A stretch of 5,650 nt of DNA. Source: Bacillota bacterium. Its GTDB lineage: Bacteria > Bacillota > Clostridia > Christensenellales > CAG-138. Location of the stretch: assembly GCA_023396535.1 (NCBI GenBank), contig JAEWWD010000316.1, positions 1 to 5,650 of the forward strand, written 5' to 3'. The translations under genes were made by a program, and so were the position numbers. Shown here in pieces: positions 1-5,650 of this stretch (its first letter is position 1; the number at the start of each line of letters is the position of its first letter). The notes beneath the pieces were generated by a model. That model saw only the letters and a list, made by a program, of their open reading frames with translations. It ran no database searches and was not told where the DNA came from.

Positions 1-573
1 CGCCACATACATCAGCAGGGGCCATAGCCCGCGCATTTGCCGGCTGTTGGTCAGCCAGTGCGCGAGTATGAATACGGTGCCGACCTTTACGAATTCCGAA
101 GGCTGAAAGCTTTGCCCCGCGATAGAAATCCAGTTTTTTGCGCCGTACTGCTCATTGCCCACCACATACAGCGCAGCAAGCAGGCCGATCCCCCCCGCCA
201 TCAACAGCCAGTTGATACGGCGGAAGAAGTTCGAAAATCGCATGAAGAGTATGCAGAACACCATCGCGAGCATCCCGACTCCAAACCATACGATTTGCTT
301 GTAGGCGATATCGGAATCGATGCGGTACTGGATAATAAGCCCCAGCGCGACCAATATGTTGGCGATAATAAGTAAATATCGATCCACATGCCGGAATATG
401 GAGGTAAGCGTAATATACTGGAACAACAGCAGCGCCACCAGTATGCCGCCAAACAGGAAAGCGCCGAAATCAAGTTTGGAATCGCGGAAGGCAAGCAGGG
501 AAAAGGCACTCAGTTCGAACACGATGATCAGCGTGAGCAGCCCCGCGGCGCTCACGCGCTTCCATCTATGCAT
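1..573 (-). CDS. FtsW/RodA/SpoVE (SEDS) family peptidoglycan glycosyltransferase, 3' end outside window
   Basis: SEDS proteins polymerise lipid II into glycan strands together with a class B penicillin-binding protein. The 191 visible residues are open to the left edge and cover roughly the first 40-50% of the protein. Hydrophobic segments lie at about 11-28, 37-54, 66-82, 93-110 and 122-138, with another beginning near 160. The family signature is GAKNWISIAGQ (144-154) followed by FQPSEFVKVG (156-165), the counterpart of RodA/FtsW sequences ending QPSE-x-x-K. The two membrane segments before DRYLLIIANILVALGLI (64-80) look additional to the basic 10-segment fold, suggesting the longer form often found beside FHA genes. 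The catalytic Asp of the family lies in the missing part. Which of FtsW, RodA or SpoVE it replaces cannot be told from this half. A penicillin-binding transpeptidase gene would be expected next on the left. Confidence 0.92.
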   Translation of the reverse strand, partial: MHRWKRVSAAGLLTLIIVFELSAFSLLAFRDSKLDFGAFLFGGILVALLLFQYITLTSIFRHVDRYLLIIANILVALGLIIQYRIDSDIAYKQIVWFGVGMLAMVFCILFMRFSNFFRRINWLLMAGGIGLLAALYVVGNEQYGAKNWISIAGQSFQPSEFVKVGTVFILAHWLTNSRQMRGLWPLLMYVA

Positions 574-1030
574 CCTCTTCCTCCTCACCCGCGAGATGCA
601 GCTTCATGACGAGTTCTCCCATCTGCAGGGTATCGCCCGTATATAACAGCTCTTCGCGCTTGCCTATACGCTCGCCGTTTAGAAGCACGCCTGCACTGCT
701 TCCATAATCCATCACATACAGGCCGTCCTTCTTTTCGTAAAAAAAAGCGTGTACAGGCGCAAGCGAAGCGAGCTGCACGGAGATCGTACAGCGCTTCGCG
801 CGACCCAGGCTGTTATCCCGGCGCAGGACATATTTTTCTTTGCGAAGCGCTTCAGGCTCCAGCACTTCCAGAAAACCTGGGGAAACGCTTCGCACCTGCT
901 GCTTGATCTGCTGCACTGCCCTGAATTCGCTCACGCTGTGCTGTACCAGCCGGATCAGAATATAAAGTATCAGCAGCAAAAAGAAATATCGCATGCCCAT
1001 AGCGACGATGTCGTAGGCGTTTTCGTACAT
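566..1030 (-). CDS. Membrane-anchored FHA domain protein
   Basis: This 154-residue protein has one N-terminal membrane segment (about 12-30), a linker with basic and Gln residues (to about 65), and an FHA fold at about 67-146. FHA domains normally bind phosphothreonine peptides, often on targets of Ser/Thr kinases. The frame of the fold is clear: SLGR (74-77), VHAFF (93-97), LYVMDYGSSAGVLLNG (104-119) and TGDTLQMGEL (131-140). Several contact residues differ from the consensus. The Ser three before His94 is Ala91, and the usual S-T-N-G-T run reads S-S-A-G-V (111-115), so the conserved Asn is Ala113. Phosphopeptide binding may therefore be weak or altered. The last codons (EEEEDA) contain the ribosome binding site of the next gene, and the two genes overlap by 8 bases. 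The context suggests a partner or regulator of the FtsW/RodA glycosyltransferase, in line with FHA-rodA neighbourhoods in Actinobacteria and Clostridia. Confidence 0.88.
   Translation of the reverse strand: MYENAYDIVAMGMRYFFLLLILYILIRLVQHSVSEFRAVQQIKQQVRSVSPGFLEVLEPEALRKEKYVLRRDNSLGRAKRCTISVQLASLAPVHAFFYEKKDGLYVMDYGSSAGVLLNGERIGKREELLYTGDTLQMGELVMKLHLAGEEEEDA
580..584 (-). promoter_or_regulatory. Ribosome binding site of the ftsW/rodA-type gene within the FHA gene
   Basis: GGAGG lies six bases before the ATG at 573, inside the codons for the Glu-rich tail of the FHA protein. It fixes the start at 573 (ATGCATAG, overlapping the FHA stop) rather than the ATG directly after the stop at 565. Confidence 0.75.
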
Positions 1031-1036
1031 GCATAT

Positions 1037-1044
1037 CCCTCCTT
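1037..1044 (-). promoter_or_regulatory. Strong ribosome binding site of the FHA gene
   Basis: AAGGAGGG on the minus strand, six bases before the ATG at 1030, is close to the perfect anti-16S complement. It settles the start at 1030 over an out-of-frame ATG at 1034. Confidence 0.85.
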
Positions 1045-1061
1045 GCTTTTATTTCCTAAAA

Positions 1062-1070
1062 ATCATATCA
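1062..1070 (-). promoter_or_regulatory. Candidate extended -10 promoter for the FHA-ftsW operon
   Basis: The minus strand reads TGATATGAT: a TATGAT -10 box (1062-1067) preceded by the TGn extension. No good -35 hexamer is found 16-18 bases upstream, where the loop and stem of the hairpin lie. A start near 1055 would leave a short leader containing the strong ribosome binding site. The evidence is a short motif only. Confidence 0.35.
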
Positions 1071-1071
1071 C

Positions 1072-1100
1072 AAAGCCGCCATCGAATATATGGCGGCTTT
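1072..1100 (-). terminator. Hairpin after the rluD-like gene, probable weak terminator
   Basis: AAAGCCGCCAT (1072-1082) and ATGGCGGCTTT (1090-1100) pair perfectly over 11 bp around a 7-base loop. It lies 50 bases past the stop of the rluD-like gene, where a terminator is expected. In the minus direction the stem ends in TTT, and then GTGATATGA comes before a run of five T, so the U-tract is interrupted and termination may be partial. It could also be a regulatory hairpin of the following operon. Confidence 0.55.
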
Positions 1101-1150
1101 ATGAATTTTGTTGTCTGAATTTGGCCGCGTTTGCCGGTTGAAGAAAATAT

Positions 1151-2143
1151 TCAGCCCTTTTCACAAGCCACTTCTTTCAACCCGTCCTCTGCTTGGCCGT
1201 CCGCTCGTTCCCAAACCGCATCGCCGTCATACCCCGCCTTTTTGAGTGCCGCAAGGAAATACGGCGGCGGGGGCGCATAGAATTCCATTTCTTTTCCGGT
1301 ACGCGGATGTGCAAGACGAAGGCGATATGCGTGCAGCGCCTGCCCCGCAAGGCCCAGCTTGGGCGTATCCGGTCCATACACCGTATCCCCCGCCACAGGA
1401 TGCTTGATGTGCGCCATATGCACGCGTATCTGGTGCGTGCGCCCCGTTCCAAGTACGGCTTCAATGAGTGTAAACTGCCCCATACGTGCGAGCACACGCC
1501 AGTGCGTAACGGCCTCGCGGCCATTTTTGACCACCGCCATACGCTTGCGGTCGATGGGATGCCGCCCTATGGGGGCGTCCACATCCCCGGACTCCTCCCT
1601 GATATTGCCCTCCACGATGGCAAGATATCGTCTGTGCGCGGTATGCGCCTTGATCTGCGCGGCAAGCGAGGCATGCGCCATATCGTTCTTCGCTACCACG
1701 ACCAGCCCGGAAGTCATTTTGTCAATACGATGCACGATGCCCGGGCGAAGTACGCCGCCGATACCGGAAAGATCCTGTAAATGGAATAACAGCGCGTTTA
1801 CCATGGTGCCGGTGTCGTTGCCCGGCGCGGGGTGCACGACCATGCCCTGCGGTTTATTCACCACGCAGATATCCGCATCCTGATAGACGATGCGAAGCGG
1901 GATATCCTCCGGCTGAACCCCCAGTTCCTCCGGCGGATCTATGCGGAGCGAAACGGATTCTCCCCGTGCAATGCGGTAATTCGCTTTGCGGGGCTGTCCG
2001 TCCACCAGAACAGCACCCTCGCCTATGAGCCGCTGTATCTGCGCGCGGCTCTCCCCGCTCACGCGCGCTAAGAAGACGTCCAGCCGCTCGCCCGAGTCGT
2101 CCGCTTCAAAAGTCAATTCATCGCTATCTTCAAGAATCTCCAT
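1151..2143 (-). CDS. rluD: RluA/RluD family 23S rRNA pseudouridine synthase
   Basis: The predicted 330-residue enzyme isomerises uridines in large-subunit rRNA to pseudouridine. An S4 RNA-binding domain covers about 18-66 (ERLDVFLARVSGESRAQIQRL). The catalytic domain has NKPQGMVVHP (96-105), the signature HRIDKMTSGLVVVAKN (138-153) with catalytic Asp141, ALLFHL (117-122) and GRTHQIRVHMAHIKHPVAGD (234-253). The length fits the family. The frame stays open 75 codons further upstream, but that stretch overlies lspA, is Arg-rich and does not resemble the family, so the ATG at 2143 is chosen. An ATG at 2158 directly abuts a GGAGG and is less likely, although that GGAGG (2159-2163) is 15 bases from the chosen start, longer than usual. 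The start overlaps the end of lspA by 14 bases, as expected for coupling. The lspA-then-pseudouridine-synthase order matches lspA-ylyB of Bacillus. Exact target uridines cannot be assigned from sequence; the YlyB name applies equally. Confidence 0.95.
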   Translation of the reverse strand: MEILEDSDELTFEADDSGERLDVFLARVSGESRAQIQRLIGEGAVLVDGQPRKANYRIARGESVSLRIDPPEELGVQPEDIPLRIVYQDADICVVNKPQGMVVHPAPGNDTGTMVNALLFHLQDLSGIGGVLRPGIVHRIDKMTSGLVVVAKNDMAHASLAAQIKAHTAHRRYLAIVEGNIREESGDVDAPIGRHPIDRKRMAVVKNGREAVTHWRVLARMGQFTLIEAVLGTGRTHQIRVHMAHIKHPVAGDTVYGPDTPKLGLAGQALHAYRLRLAHPRTGKEMEFYAPPPPYFLAALKKAGYDGDAVWERADGQAEDGLKEVACEKG

Positions 2144-2747
2144 GTGCCGCGCCGACATCCTCCGGCGGGATATCCTCCCGCTTTTCAATCGTTTCCTGCG
2201 CCGAAAGCGCCCGCTCAGATTGTTCCTGTTCCAGATCGGCGCTGCGCGCTTCTTCCTGTCCCGACCGCTTGCCGTTCTTTTCCGCGTCCTCCAGTAGCCG
2301 TTTACCTTTTCCAAAGAGTATATCCAGTGCAAGCAGCGCCGCACCGACGCTGACCGCGCTGTCCGCAACGTTGAATATCGCGAAATTCACGAGTCTGAAA
2401 TCCAGCATATCCCGCACATACCCTAACAATATGCGGTCAATCATATTACCCCACGCGCCTGCCAATATCAGCGCGAGGCAAATGCGCATAAACAAATGCA
2501 TGCGCGAACGATATTTGATCAACAGCAGTATGATGCCCATTCCCGCTATAGCGGCGATCGCTACAAAAAACCATCTGCCGCCCGCAAGCATGCTGAAAGC
2601 CGCGCCGGTATTGTGCGCGCTCGTGATATGGAAGACACCCTCCCAAAGCGGATACGACGTGCCCAACGGCATCAAATTGACCTGGGTCAGGTACTTTACC
2701 AGTTGGTCAAGCCCGATCACCAGCAGCACTACGATAAGTTCCAGCAT
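2130..2747 (-). CDS. lspA: Lipoprotein signal peptidase (signal peptidase II) with C-terminal extension
   Basis: LspA is the membrane aspartic protease that cuts prolipoproteins just before the lipid-modified Cys. Family signatures seen in the 205 residues are DQLVK (14-18) in the first membrane segment, AHNTGAAFS (44-52), GAWGNMIDR (97-105), VRDMLDF (111-117) and FNVADS (125-130). The likely catalytic aspartates are Asp113 and Asp129. Membrane segments lie at about 3-19, 58-77, 85-101 and 127-145. The enzyme core ends near residue 146, as in normal LspA proteins of about 150-170 residues. A further stretch of about 58 residues follows that is rich in Glu, Lys, Arg, Gln and Ser, has no hydrophobic segment and looks disordered. 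The ATG at 2747 has a weak GGGGG site four bases upstream and no in-frame alternative start before it. The gene overlaps the next by 14 bases. The upstream lipoprotein would be one of its substrates. Confidence 0.97.
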   Translation of the reverse strand: MLELIVVLLVIGLDQLVKYLTQVNLMPLGTSYPLWEGVFHITSAHNTGAAFSMLAGGRWFFVAIAAIAGMGIILLLIKYRSRMHLFMRICLALILAGAWGNMIDRILLGYVRDMLDFRLVNFAIFNVADSAVSVGAALLALDILFGKGKRLLEDAEKNGKRSGQEEARSADLEQEQSERALSAQETIEKREDIPPEDVGAAHGDS

Positions 2748-2803
2748 GTTACCCCCGTATTCCGAACGTTATCTTCCAGCAACATTCCGTTAAAAGCTTT
2801 TCA

Positions 2804-2832
2804 AGTATACCATATGCGCACGCCGATGGCAA
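2804..2832 (-). promoter_or_regulatory. Sigma-A type promoter for lspA and the rluD-like gene
   Basis: On the minus strand a -35 box TTGCCA (2827-2832, five of six matches to TTGACA) is separated by exactly 17 bases from a -10 box TATACT (2804-2809, five of six matches to TATAAT). It sits in the 98-base gap after the lipoprotein gene and would start transcription near 2797, leaving a leader of about 50 bases before the lspA ATG at 2747. No clear terminator is seen between the lipoprotein stop and this promoter, so read-through from upstream may add to its output. Confidence 0.75.
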
Positions 2833-2845
2833 AACCGCAGGGGGC

Positions 2846-4489
2846 CTATTGACCATCCGTCATCATATACCAGCGGCTGACCGTGCGCAGCACATCCGTA
2901 TTGCGCACCTCCGACACATTCTGTATTTCGGCGCTGTATACCACGCTGTTCATACGGAAATAGAGCATTATGAAAGGCAGCTCCTGCACAAACACCTGTT
3001 GCAGCGCGGATTGAGTCTGCCGCATGCCGTTTTCATCGCCTGCGGAGGCTGCGGCGGAAAGCAGTTCATCCCATTGGCCCCCGGGTATTCTCCCATAATT
3101 GCGCGCACCGCCCGAGGAAAGGTAAGGGGCCAGATTGCCGTTAAGCTCCAAACTGAACCCCGCCATGGCGAGGTCAAAATCGCCGGAGGAGAGCTTTTGC
3201 TCAAATTCTCCGTTTTCATCTCCAATGCTCAGCTTGGCTGTGACGACTTCCGTTTCGATGCCCGCCTTCATAAGCTGCGCCGCAATCAGCGCGGCGGCGT
3301 TCTTGCGGTATGTACTCTCGGTGCTCTCGTTGACGAGCAGACGCAAATGCAGTTTTTGCCCTCCCTGCTCCAGCACGCCGTCGCCGTCCTCATCCGTCCA
3401 CCCGGCGGAGGCGAGCAGCGACGCGGCTTTCACAGCGTCGTAGTCGTATATCTTCGTCGTCGCGTCGTACAGGAAGGAGTCCGGCGGTACGGGCACGTCG
3501 CAGATGGCCGCCCTGTTCATGTATACGTTGGATACGATAGAACCGCGGTTAATGGCGAAGGCGATGGCCTTTCGCACGTCGGTATTCTGCAGTATGGAAT
3601 TGGTATGGTTAATGAGAAGTACTTCGGCATCCTGCGTCATAACGTCGAGCACGCTGGTGACGCCCTCCTCACGATATTTCCCGGCGGATACCGTAGCGGT
3701 AGGCACCAGATTGAGCAGCCCGGCTTCATAGGAATCCAACGCCACATCGTTGCTTTCACGCGCAAGGCAGCGGATAGTCTGTATATAGGGCGCCTGTTTC
3801 CACCAGCTCGGATTGACGGTCAGTTCTACGGACTCCTCGGACGAGGACGCCAACTTATACGGCCCTGTGCCATTGAGTTGATCCGGCGTCGAATCGGCGC
3901 ACAACACGGGAAATACCATCGCATACAGCGAGGCCATCCCCGCCTTCTTCATGGTGATGCGAACGGTGCCGTCATCCGCCTTTTCGCAGGTCTCCACCAT
4001 ATCCGCCGTAAGCGAATAGTACGACGAAGCGCCAAGATTTTTGATCTGCTGCACAGTATACAACACATCATCCGCATTGAGCATGCGGTTCCCGTCATGC
4101 CACATCACGTTGGCGCGAAGCTGCATGGTCCACACGCGGCCGGTATCGTCGCAACTCCATTTTTCCGCAAGGCTAGGCACGATATGGTTGTTCGCGTCGC
4201 AGCGAAGCAGCGGCTCATATACGAGGGAGTACATATTGCGCATTTCCTCCGTGTTGACGAGCAGAGGATTTGCACTTGTGCCGGTGCCGCTCTTAAAAGG
4301 GTTTCGCGGAATGGGAATGATCAGCTCGCCGCCCGCAACCGGCTGAGGCGCGGGCGTAGCCGTAGGCACGGCGATGGGCGTCGCCGTGGCATTGGGGTTA
4401 ACGGCAGCGCCGCAGCCAGCGAGCATACCGCAAAGTAACAGTATCAGCGCACTAAAAAGCGTTCTTGTAAAGGAATTCATATTTCTCAT
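2846..4489 (-). CDS. ABC transporter substrate-binding lipoprotein, family 5 (peptide/nickel type)
   Basis: This 547-residue extracytoplasmic solute-binding protein is of the OppA/DppA class (SBP_bac_5). The N-terminus is a lipoprotein signal peptide: basic residues, a hydrophobic core at 11-22, and the lipobox LAGC with Cys26 as the lipidation site. A Thr/Pro/Ala-rich linker (about 31-50) leads to the binding fold. Family features include LVYEPLLR (89-96), the LAEKW block (107-111), VMWHDGN followed by ADDV (128-142), GTGPYKL (207-213), DVRKAIAFAINR (304-315) and AGWTDEDGDGVLEQGG (362-377). Six cysteines besides Cys26 occur (97, 113, 168, 197, 241, 330). The length is normal for the family. 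The ATG at 4489 is chosen because AAAAGGTG lies 10 bases upstream; an in-frame ATG at 4480 also leaves a complete signal peptide. The gene starts inside the transglycosylase gene. No permease or ATPase gene is next to it, so the ligand cannot be read from context; oligopeptide is the default guess. Confidence 0.93.
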   Translation of the reverse strand: MRNMNSFTRTLFSALILLLCGMLAGCGAAVNPNATATPIAVPTATPAPQPVAGGELIIPIPRNPFKSGTGTSANPLLVNTEEMRNMYSLVYEPLLRCDANNHIVPSLAEKWSCDDTGRVWTMQLRANVMWHDGNRMLNADDVLYTVQQIKNLGASSYYSLTADMVETCEKADDGTVRITMKKAGMASLYAMVFPVLCADSTPDQLNGTGPYKLASSSEESVELTVNPSWWKQAPYIQTIRCLARESNDVALDSYEAGLLNLVPTATVSAGKYREEGVTSVLDVMTQDAEVLLINHTNSILQNTDVRKAIAFAINRGSIVSNVYMNRAAICDVPVPPDSFLYDATTKIYDYDAVKAASLLASAGWTDEDGDGVLEQGGQKLHLRLLVNESTESTYRKNAAALIAAQLMKAGIETEVVTAKLSIGDENGEFEQKLSSGDFDLAMAGFSLELNGNLAPYLSSGGARNYGRIPGGQWDELLSAAASAGDENGMRQTQSALQQVFVQELPFIMLYFRMNSVVYSAEIQNVSEVRNTDVLRTVSRWYMMTDGQ

Positions 4490-5081
4490 ATGCGCGTTGC
4501 ACCTTTTCTACGTATGTCTTAGTTTCCGGGTACGGGATTTCGACAAGCCTGCCTTCGGCGGATACCTCGGGATTGCCCAGCCATTTGTCGACAGTACCGT
4601 GCCCTGCATTGTAAGCGGCAACGGCCAACTGGCGGTCCTGATCGTACCGGTCCATCAAAAACTGAAGATACCAGCAGCCAAAGCGGATATTGACCGACGG
4701 TTCAAACAGCATATCGGTATGGAAATCCTCCACCTGAAGCTTCCCTGCTACCCATTCGCCCGTCGTTGGCATAATCTGCATCAATCCAACCGCGCCGTCA
4801 GGGCTGACCGCATCGGGACGGTTGCCGCTCTCACAATGGATGATGGAGGCAATCAGGTAAGGGTCAAGCTTGTATTCCTTCGCGTACTCGGCAATCGTAT
4901 TCGGATAATCGAGTCGATAGGTACGCTTTTCCAGTTCCCGCCCCAGCAGCAGCGCCATAACGAGCGCAAGCGCAAGCAAAACGGCGGCGATCCATATCCC
5001 GCACGATCGTTTCTTTTTATGCGGCCTGATTTTGCCTTTCTGCTTATATCCCGGCTGTTCCAATACGTCCTCTCTTCCCAT
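4452..5081 (-). CDS. Membrane-anchored lytic transglycosylase (SLT/GH23 domain)
   Basis: This 209-residue protein should cleave the MurNAc-GlcNAc bond of peptidoglycan, leaving 1,6-anhydro-MurNAc, at the outer face of the membrane. Residues 1-26 are highly basic (KKKR) and are followed by a hydrophobic segment at about 28-47, so it looks like a signal anchor with the catalytic domain outside. The SLT domain spans about 60-200. It has the catalytic Glu84 in HCESGNRPDAVSPDGAVG, GLMQIMP at 99-105, EPSVNIRFGCWYL around 127-139 and AAYNAG at 155-160, ending with the usual IPYPETKTYVEKV block near 182-194. All hallmark residues are present, so it is probably active. The ATG overlaps the coaE stop (TAATG). 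No good Shine-Dalgarno is seen, so initiation probably depends on coupling. Its last 38 bases carry the start of the next gene. Coupling of coaE to a small transglycosylase gene is familiar in Clostridia. Confidence 0.95.
   Translation of the reverse strand: MGREDVLEQPGYKQKGKIRPHKKKRSCGIWIAAVLLALALVMALLLGRELEKRTYRLDYPNTIAEYAKEYKLDPYLIASIIHCESGNRPDAVSPDGAVGLMQIMPTTGEWVAGKLQVEDFHTDMLFEPSVNIRFGCWYLQFLMDRYDQDRQLAVAAYNAGHGTVDKWLGNPEVSAEGRLVEIPYPETKTYVEKVQRAYEKYEFLYKNAF
4500..4507 (-). promoter_or_regulatory. Ribosome binding site of the solute-binding lipoprotein gene
   Basis: The minus strand reads AAAAGGTG ten bases before the ATG at 4489. The site lies inside the lytic transglycosylase coding sequence. 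It favours the ATG at 4489 over the one at 4480, for which the site would be 19 bases away. Confidence 0.5.
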
Positions 5082-5650
5082 TATCGCGCCGTGTCCGCAA
5101 GCGACCGGTACAGAGCGTCCACCTGCTTAAACAGCGCCGTCTGATCGCCCGAATTATCCAGTATGCGGTTCGCGTATGCAAGCTTCTCCGCCTCAGGCAT
5201 CTGGCTTGCCATACGCGAGCGGGCTTCGTTCTCTGAGCATCCGTCGCGCAGCATGACGCGCTTGACGCGCGCTTCTTCCGACGCTGTTACCAGCCACACT
5301 TCATCCATCAAGGCGTGCATGCCGCTTTCAATCAGCAGCGGCACATCCCAGAATACGGGCGCGGACGGCTCCATATCCCGAAAGACGGATTCCTGCTCCA
5401 GCATGCGCTGCCGTATGAGCGGATGCAGGAGAGCATTGACTGCCAGACGCTCGTCCTCATTCGCAAATATTTTCTTTGCGAGCGCACGTCGGTCGAGCTC
5501 CCCGTTTTGCTGCAACATTCCCTCCCCATAGCGCCGTACAAGCAGCGCAAGGCCCTCCGAACCGGGCTCCACCGCCTGGCGTGCGGCAATATCCGCGTCC
5601 AGTACCAAGGCCCCCAGCCGCTTGAGGCGGGCAGACACCGTGGATTTTCC
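5081..5650 (-). CDS. coaE: Dephospho-CoA kinase, 5' end outside window
   Basis: CoaE phosphorylates the 3'-hydroxyl of dephospho-CoA with ATP, the last step of coenzyme A synthesis, in the cytoplasm. The visible 189 residues open inside the P-loop (GKSTVSARL at 1-9), so only about a dozen N-terminal residues are missing beyond the right edge. Further family landmarks are the DAD motif followed by AAR (18-24), an LLHPLIRQRM segment, FWDVPLLIESG, which matches the family DVPLL(F/I)E motif, and the C-terminal lid region RVMLRDGCSENEARSRMASQ followed by RILDNSGD. The frame is open to the window edge, and the GTG at 5638 is an internal Val codon, not a start. The stop TAA shares one base with the ATG of the lytic transglycosylase gene, implying translational coupling. 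Family assignment is secure. Confidence 0.96.
   Translation of the reverse strand, partial: GKSTVSARLKRLGALVLDADIAARQAVEPGSEGLALLVRRYGEGMLQQNGELDRRALAKKIFANEDERLAVNALLHPLIRQRMLEQESVFRDMEPSAPVFWDVPLLIESGMHALMDEVWLVTASEEARVKRVMLRDGCSENEARSRMASQMPEAEKLAYANRILDNSGDQTALFKQVDALYRSLADTAR

Noticed and set aside
37..646. Plus-strand open frames at 37-375, 320-646 and 388-609, and a minus-strand frame at 201-509
   Set aside because: All overlap the SEDS gene, whose membrane segments and GAKNW...QPSE signature are clear; the alternative frames show no domain or start signal.
2144..2368. 75-codon upstream extension of the rluD-like frame
   Set aside because: It lies over the lspA gene, is Arg-rich and of low complexity, and the RluD family begins just before the S4 domain, which matches a start at 2143.
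2792..2801. AAAAGCTTTT palindrome just past the lspA promoter
   Set aside because: A 10-base AT-rich palindrome is too short and common to call an operator, although its position near the predicted transcription start was noted.
3380..3400. EF-hand-like DEDGDG calcium loop in the binding lipoprotein
   Set aside because: AGW followed by a D-x-D-G-D-G run is a common feature of family 5 binding proteins at this position, and the full 12-residue EF-hand pattern is not met, so I do not claim calcium binding.
2849..4438. 529-codon open frame on the plus strand, antisense to almost the whole lipoprotein gene
   Set aside because: Its codons are in exact register with those of the lipoprotein gene, so it stays open simply because that gene avoids TTA, CTA and TCA codons. 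The translation is His/Arg-rich and matches no family I recognise, and no ribosome binding site precedes it. The same effect explains the antisense frames at 4374-5144 and 1193-1780.
4930..4990. Repeated GCGCAAGC-like units
   Set aside because: They fall within the codons for the Ala/Leu-rich membrane segment of the transglycosylase and reflect repeated amino acids, not a DNA repeat element.

Overview
The window reads as a piece of chromosome from an anaerobic, Gram-positive-type member of the Firmicutes, most likely a moderately GC-rich Clostridia lineage. This rests on gene order and family: coaE followed by a membrane-anchored lytic transglycosylase, lspA followed by an RluD/YlyB-type pseudouridine synthase (the lspA-ylyB order known from Bacillus), and an FHA protein next to an FtsW/RodA gene. 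Consensus-like sigma-A promoter and Shine-Dalgarno sequences agree. The genus cannot be fixed from the sequence alone. I see no mobile element, CRISPR array, tRNA or rRNA gene.

All seven genes are on the minus strand, so they read from the right edge to the left. Right block (5650 to 2846): coaE (5' end outside the window) overlaps a GH23-type lytic transglycosylase gene by one base (TAATG). The 3' end of that gene overlaps by 38 bases the start of a large family 5 solute-binding lipoprotein gene. Middle block (2832 to 1151): a near-consensus promoter in a 98-base gap precedes lspA, which overlaps the rluD-like gene. Left block (1100 to 1): a perfect 11-bp hairpin and an extended -10 motif lie in a 119-120-base gap. 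They are followed by a small membrane-anchored FHA protein gene, which overlaps by 8 bases the start of an FtsW/RodA/SpoVE gene that runs off the left edge.

The common theme is the cell envelope: peptidoglycan cleavage (lytic transglycosylase), peptidoglycan synthesis (FtsW/RodA with an FHA partner), a surface lipoprotein and the peptidase that matures lipoproteins. CoaE (coenzyme A) and RluD (23S rRNA modification) are housekeeping genes. Most of the window is ordinary core genome. The points most worth a second look are the FHA domain with substituted phosphothreonine-contact residues, the hydrophilic tail on LspA, the solute-binding lipoprotein with no transporter genes beside it, and the hairpin that sits where the -35 region of the FHA promoter should be. 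I found no convincing evidence of an undescribed system.
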